Origin: JASFQI01 sp050115555
GTDB lineage: Bacteria > Desulfobacterota > DSM-4660 > Desulfatiglandales > HGW-15
DNA length: 6,968 nt
Assembly (NCBI GenBank): GCA_050115555.1
Contig: JASFQI010000265.1
Location: 1-6,968, forward strand
Reading direction: 5' to 3'
Shown here: positions 1 to 6,047 of the stretch, one piece after another
Numbering within the stretch: the stretch's first letter is position 1
Layout: each line of letters opens with the position of its first letter
Translations under genes and position numbers: made by a program
Notes under the pieces: generated by a model
Databases searched by the model: none
What the model saw: the letters and a program-made list of their open reading frames with translations, nothing else
Told to the model about the DNA's origin: nothing

Positions 1-1326
1 CGGTTCCTGGCCGGAGCTGAAAAGAACGGTATCCCACGGGACACGGCCGAGACGATTTTCGGTCTCATTGACAAGTTCGGGGGGTACGGGTTCAACAAGT
101 CCCACTCCGCGGCCTATGCGCGGATCGCATACCAGACCGCCTTTCTCAAGGCCCACCACCCGGTCCCGTTCATGGCGGCCCTGCTTACCCAGGACATGGG
201 CAACCAGGACAAGACCATCAAGAACATCGCCGAGTGCCGTGCTATGGGGATCCCGATTCTCCCTCCGGACCTGGACGAGAGCGAGGCGGACTTCACTGTG
301 GTGGAGGGAAGCATTCGGTTCGGCCTGGCGGCGGTGAAAAACGTGGGGCTCAAGGCCGTGGAATCCCTCATTGAGGAGCGAAAGGAGAACGGACCCTATC
401 TCGACCTTCGGGACTTCTGCCGCCGTGTGGACGGAAGCCGCGTGAACCGGCGCGTCCTCGAGGGCCTGATCCAGTGTGGTGCGTTCGACTTCACCGGCCA
501 TCACCGGGCCACCCTTTTCGCCTCCCTGGATGAGGTGATGCGGAGCTGTGGAAGCACCCGGGACGAAAATCAGCTCACGATCTTCGCCGCCCTGGGGGAT
601 GGGGAGGATGGGGATTTCGGCGCCCCTGAGCTCGATGTCCAGCCCGAGTGGGACGAGCGGGATCGCCTGCGCCGGGAGAAGGAGGCCCTGGGGTTTTACA
701 TCACGGGTCACCCGCTGGAAGGGTACACGCGAGAAGTAGGCAGGTTTACGACATGCACCATCCAGGATCTTCCCGGTCTGGAAGACAGGGCTTCTGTAAA
801 GGTGGCCGGAGTCGTGGAGAATCTCAAGATCAAGAGGACGAAACGGGGTGACAAGATGGCCACGTTGACACTGGAGGATCACACCGGTTCCACGTCGGTG
901 GTCGTTTTTCCGGATGTCTTCGGGACATGCGCGTCCTTGCTTGCCGGGGATATCCCCGTGATGGTCACCGGCACGGCCGAGGTGAACGAGAACGCAGTCA
1001 AGGTCCTGGCACAGGAAGTGACTTCCCTTGAAACGATTCGCCAGCAAACCATTCGGGCGGTCCAGGTGGGTCTCACGGGGAATCGCGTCGACCGGGACGC
1101 GCTGGAGGCCTTGCGGGATGTCTTTTATCGCTACCCGGGAGAGTGCGCAGTGCGCTTTCGGGTGGATTCGGGCAATGGAAAGGTCTTCCTCATCGTCGCC
1201 CACGAGCATTACCGGGTGTTCCCGTGCGACGAGATGATCGAGGAAGTGGAGAGAATTACCGGACAACAGGTGATGTGCACGTATGGAAACGAGAGTGAGA
1301 ACGCTGGGCAGTCTGGCCACCCCTAG
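1..1326 (+). CDS. dnaE: DNA polymerase III alpha subunit, C-terminal part (5' end outside window)
   Basis: Catalytic subunit of the replicative DNA polymerase, acting in the cytoplasm with the beta clamp and tau. The frame is open from base 1, so the gene starts upstream; 441 codons are visible, a bit over a third of a typical DnaE of about 1,160 residues. Fragment residues 25-60 contain the very conserved fingers segment GYGFNKSHSAAYA followed by YQTAFLKAHHP and FMAALLT. Residues about 100-165 form the HhH region (FGLAAVKNVG, then LEGLIQCGAFD). QLTIF at fragment residues 191-195 (bases 571-585) matches the internal beta-clamp-binding motif. Residues about 264-350 are the OB-fold (VKVAGVV, MATLTLED, VVVFPDVF). 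The rest, to VFPCDEMIEEVERITG, is the tau-binding-type C-terminal domain. The final eleven or so residues after TYGN look unconserved and overlap the next gene. Identity is secure; only the missing 5' part is unseen. Confidence 0.97.
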   Translation, partial: RFLAGAEKNGIPRDTAETIFGLIDKFGGYGFNKSHSAAYARIAYQTAFLKAHHPVPFMAALLTQDMGNQDKTIKNIAECRAMGIPILPPDLDESEADFTVVEGSIRFGLAAVKNVGLKAVESLIEERKENGPYLDLRDFCRRVDGSRVNRRVLEGLIQCGAFDFTGHHRATLFASLDEVMRSCGSTRDENQLTIFAALGDGEDGDFGAPELDVQPEWDERDRLRREKEALGFYITGHPLEGYTREVGRFTTCTIQDLPGLEDRASVKVAGVVENLKIKRTKRGDKMATLTLEDHTGSTSVVVFPDVFGTCASLLAGDIPVMVTGTAEVNENAVKVLAQEVTSLETIRQQTIRAVQVGLTGNRVDRDALEALRDVFYRYPGECAVRFRVDSGNGKVFLIVAHEHYRVFPCDEMIEEVERITGQQVMCTYGNESENAGQSGHP

Positions 1327-1822
1327 CTTCTCCGCCTACTTGGACGAGGTGGTCCTGCAGAACGGCGAACCCGGCAAACGGATCCGCATCGATCATCCTG
1401 AGGCGTCGGCGGTGGTTCCTTTTTTGCCCAATCAGGGCATCGTGATGGTTCGCCAGTATCGATACGCCCTGGGGATGGAAACCCTGGAAATTCCCGCGGG
1501 CAAGGTGGATCCCGGGGAAGGTCCGGAGGGATGTGCCCGGCGGGAGCTGATGGAAGAGACGGGTTTTTTCGCCCCGCGACTCGATCTCCTCTATACGTAT
1601 GCCCCGGCGATCGGTTACTCCAACGAGCGGATTCATATCTTTGCGGCTCCCGATGTACAGAGGCAGTCGGATCGGACGGATGAACGCGAGATCCGCTCCG
1701 TGGACATCGTTCCTCTCCGGGACCTCCTGGAGGAAATCCGCGGAGGTCGGATCCTGGATGGAAAGACCCTGATCGGCCTTTGTATGGCCGGGTTCCTTCA
1801 AGGGCTGGAAGAAAAGAAGTGA
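1283..1822 (+). CDS. Nudix hydrolase, ADP-ribose pyrophosphatase type
   Basis: Predicted cytoplasmic hydrolase that splits ADP-ribose or a similar nucleoside diphosphate derivative into AMP plus a phosphorylated remainder, using divalent metal. The 179-residue product has a complete Nudix box at residues 73-95 (G-x5-E-x7-R-E-L-x-E-E-x-G-F, read here with RRELMEETGF at its end). EIPAGK just before the box and VRQYRYAL before that are typical of the ADPRase/NudF branch. After the box, PAIGYSNERIHIF carries the conserved Glu about 20 residues downstream; the Pro usually next to the Gly there is Ile, so substrate preference is less certain. The ATG at 1283 is the first possible start, because an in-frame TGA lies at 1271-1273; a weak AGG lies about 12 nt upstream. 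The start is inside dnaE (44-nt overlap), which suggests translational coupling. A GTG at 1295 is an alternative start. Confidence 0.9.
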   Translation: METRVRTLGSLATPSFSAYLDEVVLQNGEPGKRIRIDHPEASAVVPFLPNQGIVMVRQYRYALGMETLEIPAGKVDPGEGPEGCARRELMEETGFFAPRLDLLYTYAPAIGYSNERIHIFAAPDVQRQSDRTDEREIRSVDIVPLRDLLEEIRGGRILDGKTLIGLCMAGFLQGLEEKK

Positions 1823-1846
1823 GGAAGATGAAAGAATAGGAACACA

Positions 1847-1889
1847 GGAAAAGGAAATGACCCCTTGGGGATCGGAAGCAGCCTTTTCC
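1847..1889. terminator. Terminator-like inverted repeat between convergent genes
   Basis: GGAAAAGG (1847-1854) is perfectly complementary to CCTTTTCC (1882-1889), with a 27-nt loop that itself contains the palindrome CCCCTTGGGG (1861-1870). On the plus strand the right arm is followed by ATATTT. It sits 25 nt after the Nudix stop and between convergent genes, where a terminator is expected. The stem is A/T-rich and the loop long, so it is not a classic strong intrinsic terminator. Confidence 0.35.
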
Positions 1890-1895
1890 ATATTT

Positions 1896-1996
1896 GACGG
1901 TCTCGCAAAGACCCGCTCGCCCGCCGTTGGCTACGTTGTAAGAGCTTGGAATCGCTAGGGGCAAATCTCCTGCTTACTGCTTTTTACGACTCCATC
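1896..1996. repeat. MITE-like element with imperfect terminal inverted repeats
   Basis: The left end GACGGTCTCGCAAAGACC (1896-1913) and the reverse complement of the right end, GATGGAGTCGTAAAAAGC (1979-1996), agree at 12 of 18 positions, giving a 101-bp segment with inverted ends and no coding content. The left end also forms its own hairpin, GGTCT-CGCAA-AGACC (1899-1913). The pentamer TATTT occurs just outside the left end (1891-1895) and one base outside the right end (1998-2002), a possible target duplication, though AT-rich and short. Ends of this type (TCG flanked by GA-GG and an A-run) resemble dispersed non-coding repeats I associate with Desulfobacterota genomes, but that is recollection, not a search. 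The right end abuts the stop codon of the convergent rhodanese-like gene. A hairpin-rich transcription end region is the alternative. Confidence 0.45.
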
Positions 1997-2638
1997 TTAT
2001 TTCACTTTGACCGGCGCGCGGTCCGGCGGGTACACGTACTTGGGGTCGATTTCGTACGTCCAGGGAAGCCCCCACCACTGCCATCCGTAATGGCGCCGGT
2101 GCTTATACCCGTGGACCTTGTTTCGCTTGGCGAGCTGCCGGTAGAACTTGTGCCGGTTGCTGTCCTCGAACTGCGGGAACTCCGGGCCCTCGAAACCGTC
2201 CTGCACGTCAAAGACTTTTTGAAAACCCGCATCAATGAGCGCCTTGGCGGCCTCGGCGCTTCGCTTCCCGTCCCTCCCGATGATCAAGAGGTTGTCGGCT
2301 TTCTTGAACACCTTGCTGATCTCATCGACAAACGCGTCATTTTTCGGTGTGAGCCGATAGGTGAACTCCTCGTTTTCCTTTCCGAATTCGGCGGTGAGGA
2401 ACCGGTAAGGAAAAAGGTAGGCCATGACAGGATGCCCTACGAACTGATATTCGGCACGGGTTCTGATGTCGATCATGTAGGTGTCCGGTAAGGTGTTGAG
2501 CATGTCATAGGCTTCAATGCTCAGTATTTTTTTCGCCTCCTGAGCCCGGGACTCCCCTTGGGGGGCGAAGAGAAGCACGCCGGTCAGCAGGGTGATGGCG
2601 ACCACGAGGGGGAAAGGTCTTGCATGGAACCGTTTCAT
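1997..2638 (-). CDS. Exported rhodanese-fold protein lacking the catalytic cysteine
   Basis: 213-residue protein with a signal peptide: MKRFHARPF, a hydrophobic core at residues 10-26, and a likely cut after SRA (residue 32). The mature protein should be periplasmic. Residues about 36-150 fit a single rhodanese domain: YMIDIRTRAEYQFVGH, then LLIIGRDGKRSAEAAKALIDAGF and VFDVQDGFEG. The active-site loop, normally C-R-x-G-x-R-S, reads G-R-D-G-K-R-S, so Gly121 replaces the catalytic Cys, and there is no Cys anywhere in the protein. Sulfurtransferase activity is therefore unlikely; binding or structural roles are possible. The tail (163-213) is rich in Lys/Arg/His and aromatic residues (YGWQWWGLPWTYE). 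I chose the ATG at 2638 because the signal peptide begins there and GGAAG lies 8 nt upstream. The frame stays open to a TTG at 2740, but that adds an unlikely N-terminal extension. Confidence 0.85.
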   Translation of the reverse strand: MKRFHARPFPLVVAITLLTGVLLFAPQGESRAQEAKKILSIEAYDMLNTLPDTYMIDIRTRAEYQFVGHPVMAYLFPYRFLTAEFGKENEEFTYRLTPKNDAFVDEISKVFKKADNLLIIGRDGKRSAEAAKALIDAGFQKVFDVQDGFEGPEFPQFEDSNRHKFYRQLAKRNKVHGYKHRRHYGWQWWGLPWTYEIDPKYVYPPDRAPVKVK

Positions 2639-2646
2639 CACGTCAT

Positions 2647-2651
2647 CTTCC
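2647..2651 (-). promoter_or_regulatory. Ribosome binding site of the rhodanese-like gene
   Basis: On the minus strand GGAAG is followed, after 8 nt, by the ATG at 2638. It supports this start over the upstream TTG at 2740 in the same frame. Confidence 0.5.
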
Positions 2652-2728
2652 GCTTGAAATGAAGGAGAGCATTTTGGCATCCGGGTCACGCAAGACTCCA
2701 AATAAGCCATTGCGAACCCGTTTTTACG

Positions 2729-2758
2729 TAGATAATCCAATCATCGTTTGTTTGTCAA
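2729..2758 (-). promoter_or_regulatory. Candidate promoter of the rhodanese-like gene
   Basis: On the minus strand a perfect TTGACA (2758-2753) is followed after 18 nt by TATCTA (2734-2729), a weak -10 match, in locally AT-rich sequence. Transcription would start near 2722, leaving a leader of about 85 nt before the ATG. The upstream TTG (2740) would then lie at or before the transcription start, which fits the shorter gene call. Confidence 0.4.
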
Positions 2759-2878
2759 CGGAAAAAGGGGAGACTGGAAGGCGGAGAGCCGCTTTACGCA
2801 ACCCGTTCGTCCGTTTTGGGTGTTCTTGAAAAGGGTTCGATGCAACTCGTTTCGGGATCCGCTCGAAAGTCGGTACCA

Positions 2879-2980
2879 TCCGGATCGCTGAGTATCGTCA
2901 GCACGTCAAGATGTCCGGTCATTTTGACACGTGAAATGTCCGGTCGGAAACTGATTGAAGGATTCGCCTCCGGATCGCTG
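2879..2980. repeat. Cluster of short direct repeats, possible insertion-sequence end remnant
   Basis: TCCGGATCGCTG occurs at 2879-2890 and again at 2969-2980. Between them ATGTCCGGTC occurs at 2911-2920 and 2936-2945, exactly 25 bp apart, with TTTGACACGTGAAA, a near-palindrome, between the copies. Repeated ATGTCC-type motifs at about one-to-two-turn spacing resemble the multiple transposase-binding repeats at IS21-family ends, but no transposase gene is present in the window. Regulator binding sites ahead of the downstream promoter are the main alternative. Confidence 0.4.
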
Positions 2981-2982
2981 TG

Positions 2983-3011
2983 TTGACAGGGTCCTTTTGA
3001 ACCATTACACT
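2983..3011 (+). promoter_or_regulatory. Strong sigma70-like promoter for the DUF362 gene
   Basis: TTGACA (2983-2988) and TACACT (3006-3011) are separated by exactly 17 nt; the -35 is perfect and the -10 matches 4 of 6 including the key first T, second A and last T. Predicted start of transcription is near 3018, about 63 nt before the ATG at 3081. It begins 2 nt after the second TCCGGATCGCTG repeat. Confidence 0.6.
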
Positions 3012-3015
3012 CATC

Positions 3016-3030
3016 CCCCGAAGTGCGGGG
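3016..3030 (+). other. Hairpin at the predicted 5' end of the DUF362 transcript
   Basis: CCCCG-AAGTG-CGGGG forms a perfect 5-bp GC stem with a 5-nt loop. It coincides with the predicted transcription start, so it would sit at or near the mRNA 5' end and could protect the message. No T-run follows, so it is not an intrinsic terminator. Confidence 0.35.
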
Positions 3031-3067
3031 AGGTAGCACGCCTGCACCTCGAAATGGAATCTCTCAA

Positions 3068-3073
3068 AGAGGA
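3068..3073 (+). promoter_or_regulatory. Ribosome binding site deciding the DUF362 start
   Basis: AGAGGA lies 7 nt before the ATG at 3081. The in-frame alternatives, ATG at 3054 and TTG at 2955, have no comparable site, and the TTG lies upstream of the predicted promoter. Confidence 0.6.
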
Positions 3074-3080
3074 TCGTGTC

Positions 3081-4190
3081 ATGAGCCCGAGTCCCGTCTA
3101 CTTCACAGACATGCGCGCCTCAGCAAAGGAGAACCTGCTCGAGAAAATCGAGCGCCTTCTGGGTCGCTTGGAGCTCGAAACAGTGGTTCCTCCGCGTGGC
3201 CTCACCGCCGTCAAGCTCCACTTCGGAGAAAAAGGGGGCACGGCCTTTCTGCGGCCGGTCCTGGTTCGGCGCATCGTGGAGGTTGTTCGTTCTCTCGGCG
3301 GGCGCCCGTTTCTGACTGACACGAACACCCTTTACACCGGGTCCCGCGGAGACAGCGTCTCCCACCTGACAACCGCGGTGGAGAACGGCTTTGCCTATTC
3401 TGTGGTCAACGCCCCGATCATCATTGCAGACGGCATGAGAGGCGCCTCTTCGGTCGAGGTGGAAATCCGTCAGGAGACGATTCAAACCGCTTATATCGGA
3501 AAAGAGATCTACGAATCCGACGCCCTCCTCAGTATTGTTCACTTCAAGGGGCACGAGCTCTCGGGTTTCGGGGGCACGATCAAGAACCTGGCCATGGGGT
3601 GCGCTTCCCGAAAGGGGAAGATGGCCCAGCACGCCGACCTGTCCCCCAAGGTCAAGAGGAAGAAATGCGAGGGTTGCGGGGAATGCGCGGAACACTGCTC
3701 TCAGGAGGCCATTTCCCTGGAGGACGGCAAGGCCCGAATCGATGCCGAGCGGTGCGTGGGATGTGGGGAGTGTGTCCTGATCTGCCCCAACGAGGCGATC
3801 CAGATTCGCTGGAACGCGGATGTCCCCCGGTTCCAGAAAAAGATGGCCGAGTATGCCCTGGCTGTTCTGAAAAACAAGGCCGGGCGCGTCGCGTTCGTTA
3901 ACTTTCTCACCCAGATTTCCCCGGCCTGCGACTGCGTGGGTTACAGTGACGCGCCCATTGTGCAGGACCTGGGCATCATGGCTTCCAGGGACCCCGTCGC
4001 CATTGATCAGGCCTCTGTGGACATGATCAACCGCCAGTCGGGACTCGAGCACTCCTGCCTGAAGACCGGCAAGATGCCGGGGGAGGACAAGTTTCGAGCC
4101 GTCTACCCAAAGGTCGACGGGTCCGTCCAGCTGGCCCATGCGGAGGAACTCGGTCTCGGAAGTCGAGAGTACGAACTCATTGCGATTTGA
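3081..4190 (+). CDS. DUF362 / COG2768 iron-sulfur protein with two [4Fe-4S] motifs
   Basis: 369-residue protein of the DUF362 family with an inserted ferredoxin module; the biochemical role of the family is not firmly known. The N-terminal part starts VYFTDMRA, typical of the family. Conserved DUF362 blocks include HFKGHELSGFGG (154-165) and GCASRKGKMAQH (173-184). Two clusters follow: CEGCGECAEHC (Cys 196, 199, 202, 206) and CVGCGECVLICP (Cys 225, 228, 231, 235), both C-x2-C-x2-C-x3-C and together able to hold two [4Fe-4S] clusters. After these the DUF362 fold resumes (DLGIMASRDPVAIDQASVDMI). No signal peptide or membrane segment is evident, so it is probably cytoplasmic. Such proteins are common in anaerobes, which fits the presumed lifestyle. 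It has its own promoter; 118 nt separate it from the ABC cluster on the same strand, and read-through is possible. The first Fe-S motif ends CSQEAI rather than the usual CP. Confidence 0.9.
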   Translation: MSPSPVYFTDMRASAKENLLEKIERLLGRLELETVVPPRGLTAVKLHFGEKGGTAFLRPVLVRRIVEVVRSLGGRPFLTDTNTLYTGSRGDSVSHLTTAVENGFAYSVVNAPIIIADGMRGASSVEVEIRQETIQTAYIGKEIYESDALLSIVHFKGHELSGFGGTIKNLAMGCASRKGKMAQHADLSPKVKRKKCEGCGECAEHCSQEAISLEDGKARIDAERCVGCGECVLICPNEAIQIRWNADVPRFQKKMAEYALAVLKNKAGRVAFVNFLTQISPACDCVGYSDAPIVQDLGIMASRDPVAIDQASVDMINRQSGLEHSCLKTGKMPGEDKFRAVYPKVDGSVQLAHAEELGLGSREYELIAI

Positions 4191-4289
4191 GCGGTCCCAA
4201 CGGGAGGGCGGCCGTCGAGGCCATCGTTCCAAGGGGGGAGCCTTGCGCCTTGTTCCGGCGGGGGGTGGACGGAGCAGATGAAGACAACC

Positions 4290-4295
4290 AAGGAG
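4290..4295 (+). promoter_or_regulatory. Ribosome binding site of the ABC ATPase gene
   Basis: AAGGAG is a good match to the consensus but lies 13 nt from the ATG at 4309, which is longer than usual. No closer site or alternative in-frame start is visible. I see no clear promoter or terminator in the 118-nt gap 4191-4308. Confidence 0.5.
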
Positions 4296-4308
4296 AACGA
4301 GTCGAGCC

Positions 4309-5262
4309 ATGATCCATATTGAAGAGCTGACCAAGTACTACGGGTTGAAACCGGCCATTCAGGATATCTCCCTGGACATTGAGCGGGGCAAGATCGTAGG
4401 GCTTCTCGGCCCGAACGGGGCCGGTAAGACCACGATCCTTCGCATCCTCACATGCTACATGCAGCCTACAGCGGGTCGTGTGACCGTGGACGGCCTCGAT
4501 TGTAGAACCCAGGCCCTGGAGGTCCGGAAAAGACTCGGCTTCCTTCCGGAGAACGTGCCGCTTTACGCGGACCTCTCGGTTCAGGCCTTTTTAGGGTTCG
4601 CGGGCACCATCAAGGGGGTGAGCGGTGCCATGCTGCATCGGGAAACCGATCGAGTCATCGAGGCCTGTGGACTTCAAGAGCACAGAAAGCGCCTGATCAA
4701 GCACCTGTCCAAGGGGCTCAAACAGCGCGTGGGCCTAGCCCAGGCCCTGCTCAAGGACCCCCCCCTTCTCATCCTGGACGAGCCCACCACGGGCCTGGAT
4801 CCGGCACAGATCATCGAGGTCCGGAACCTCATTCTAGAGCTCGGCGGTGAGCGAACGGTGCTCTTGAGCACGCACATCCTCCCTGAGGTCAGTCAGCTCT
4901 GCGAGCGGGTGATCATCCTGCACAAGGGCCGCGTGCGCAAGGAAGACACCCCGGCGAACCTGGCTCAGGACATTCAGCAGGGGTTTCGGACCCACCTGTG
5001 CGTGGACGGTCCCGAAGAGGAGGTTCAAAGGGCCCTGGCCGACATGAAAGGCGTCTCCGACGTCCAGCCTGTAGAAGGCCGGTCCGGGGAGTGGGTGGTT
5101 CAAAGCGAAGGCGATCCGGCCCTGAGACCGCATATGGCCCGGATGATCGTCGAATCCGGATGGGGGCTTCGGGAGATGCGGGCGATCGAGCTCAGCCTGG
5201 AAGAGGTTTTTGTGCACCTGGTGACCGAGGAATCCGGCGAGGAAGGAGAACATGTGTCATGA
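4309..5262 (+). CDS. ABC transporter ATP-binding protein, GldA-like
   Basis: 317-residue ATPase that would power the ABC-2 permease encoded next. All nucleotide-binding motifs are present: Walker A GPNGAGKT (34-41), signature LSKGLKQRVG starting at 133 (variant of LSGGQ, common in this branch), Walker B LLILDE (153-158) with PTTGLD, and the H-loop STH (187-189). The Q-loop region reads GFLPENVPLY, with Glu in place of Gln, as is usual in the GldA/ABC-2 exporter group. After about residue 225 comes a C-terminal regulatory extension (DUF4162-like), ending in ELSLEEVFVHLV. The gene ends in ATGA shared with the permease start, so the two are translationally coupled. The closest named relatives are GldA of Bacteroidetes gliding and NosF-like ATPases; gliding is not implied here. 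The substrate is unknown. Confidence 0.93.
   Translation: MIHIEELTKYYGLKPAIQDISLDIERGKIVGLLGPNGAGKTTILRILTCYMQPTAGRVTVDGLDCRTQALEVRKRLGFLPENVPLYADLSVQAFLGFAGTIKGVSGAMLHRETDRVIEACGLQEHRKRLIKHLSKGLKQRVGLAQALLKDPPLLILDEPTTGLDPAQIIEVRNLILELGGERTVLLSTHILPEVSQLCERVIILHKGRVRKEDTPANLAQDIQQGFRTHLCVDGPEEEVQRALADMKGVSDVQPVEGRSGEWVVQSEGDPALRPHMARMIVESGWGLREMRAIELSLEEVFVHLVTEESGEEGEHVS
5243..5248 (+). promoter_or_regulatory. Ribosome binding site of the ABC permease gene
   Basis: AAGGAG lies 10 nt before the ATG at 5259, inside the end of the ATPase gene. It supports this start although the reading frame is open far upstream (from 4998). Confidence 0.6.
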
Positions 5263-6029
5263 GGGGAATCGCAGGAGTGTTCCGTAAGGAAATCACCATC
5301 GCCTTTGTGTCGCCCATTTTCTATGCGGCATGCTTTATTTTCCTGCTGATCTCGGGGTACTTTTTTTACAGCTCCACGGCCTACTTCAGCCTGCTCAGTT
5401 TTCAGGCCGCCCAGAACCCCTTTCTCTCCGAGAGCCTGAACCTGACGGACATGGTCATCAAGCCGTTTTTCGGGGATCAGGCCATCATTCTTCTCCTTAT
5501 GCTCCCGCTCCTGACCATGCGACTCTATGCAGAGGAGAAGAAGGCGGGGACCATCGAGCTCCTGTTCACCTACCCGGTCTCGGACGTGTCCGTGCTCGCG
5601 GGAAAGTTCGCAGCCACAATGGTCCTGGTCCTCCTCATGCTGGTAGGAACGATCCCCTTCATGATCATTCTGGAGACCATGGTGGATCTGGAGTGGGGGA
5701 TCGTGGGGGCTGGTTACCTGGGTGTGGTGCTCCTGGCAGCCACGTTTATTTCACTGGGCATCTTCACGTCTTCGGTCACGGAGAACCAGATCGTGGCGGC
5801 CGTGATCAGTTTCGGCGCCCTCCTGATGTTCTGGGCGCTGGGATGGGCCCAGTCCATGGCCGGGCCGACTCTTGGTGCCGTTCTGGGGCACCTGTCCATC
5901 GTCGATCACCTGGATCGCTTCACCCAGGGCCTGATCGACACCCGTGACATCGTCTTCTACGCTCTGTTCACCCTGTTCTGGCTTTTCTTGACCCTGCGGT
6001 TCCTGAACTCGAGGTTCTGGCGAGGCTAG
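5259..6029 (+). CDS. ABC-2 type transporter permease
   Basis: 256-residue inner-membrane protein, the transmembrane part of the exporter. About six membrane segments can be read: residues 18-38, 74-90, 116-138, 147-168, 176-196 and 230-249. The conserved cytoplasmic block EEKKAGTIELLFTYPVSD (92-109) followed by VLAGKF is the hallmark of this ABC-2 subgroup, which includes GldF and NosY relatives. I chose ATG 5259 because it overlaps the ATPase stop by 4 nt (ATGA), has an AAGGAG upstream, and the product begins MRGIAGVFRKE, the typical N-terminus. The frame upstream of it is only a shadow of the ATPase gene. It pairs with the ATPase at 4309 and the GldG-like protein that starts 28 nt after its stop. 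Length and motifs are complete, with nothing broken. Confidence 0.93.
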   Translation: MRGIAGVFRKEITIAFVSPIFYAACFIFLLISGYFFYSSTAYFSLLSFQAAQNPFLSESLNLTDMVIKPFFGDQAIILLLMLPLLTMRLYAEEKKAGTIELLFTYPVSDVSVLAGKFAATMVLVLLMLVGTIPFMIILETMVDLEWGIVGAGYLGVVLLAATFISLGIFTSSVTENQIVAAVISFGALLMFWALGWAQSMAGPTLGAVLGHLSIVDHLDRFTQGLIDTRDIVFYALFTLFWLFLTLRFLNSRFWRG

Positions 6030-6047
6030 ACAACGGACATCACCAAA

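Larger units (their letters stand above)
2639..3080. other. Divergent intergenic region, 442 nt
   Basis: No convincing gene lies here. The part nearest the minus-strand gene (about 2700-2765) is AT-rich compared with the surroundings and holds its candidate promoter. The middle (2761-2875) shows nothing I can identify. The right part (2879-2980) holds two pairs of short direct repeats, and a sigma70-like promoter with a hairpin just behind it follows (2983-3030). The small open frames crossing this stretch lack ribosome binding sites and recognisable motifs. Confidence 0.7.

Noticed and set aside
1256..1964. Two long open frames on the minus strand opposite the Nudix gene
   Set aside because: Both are mirror frames of the Nudix gene and its flank; the Nudix box on the plus strand is complete and decisive.
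1823..1996. Possible tRNA or small RNA gene in the convergent gap
   Set aside because: No cloverleaf, T-loop consensus or anticodon stem could be assembled; the structure present is better explained by the inverted-repeat element.
1946..2491. 181-codon open frame on the plus strand
   Set aside because: Antisense to the rhodanese-like gene, which has a signal peptide, a rhodanese loop and a ribosome site; the plus-strand product has none.
2794..3039. 81-codon minus-strand open frame across the repeat cluster
   Set aside because: I checked it as a possible transposase remnant, but it shows no transposase motif, has no good ribosome site and overlaps the predicted promoter.
4229..4246. CAAGG/CCTTG inverted repeat as terminator after the DUF362 gene
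   Set aside because: Only a 5-bp stem with no T-run after it, so it is not convincing as an intrinsic terminator.
3120..4334. 404-codon open frame on the minus strand
   Set aside because: It is antisense to the DUF362 gene throughout, has no recognisable motif, and long antisense frames are expected in GC-rich coding sequence. The plus-strand product has clear Fe-S motifs.
4998..5258. Upstream extension of the permease frame
   Set aside because: This part is a shadow of the ATPase gene (Arg/Gly-rich, no motif). The ATGA overlap and AAGGAG set the start at 5259.
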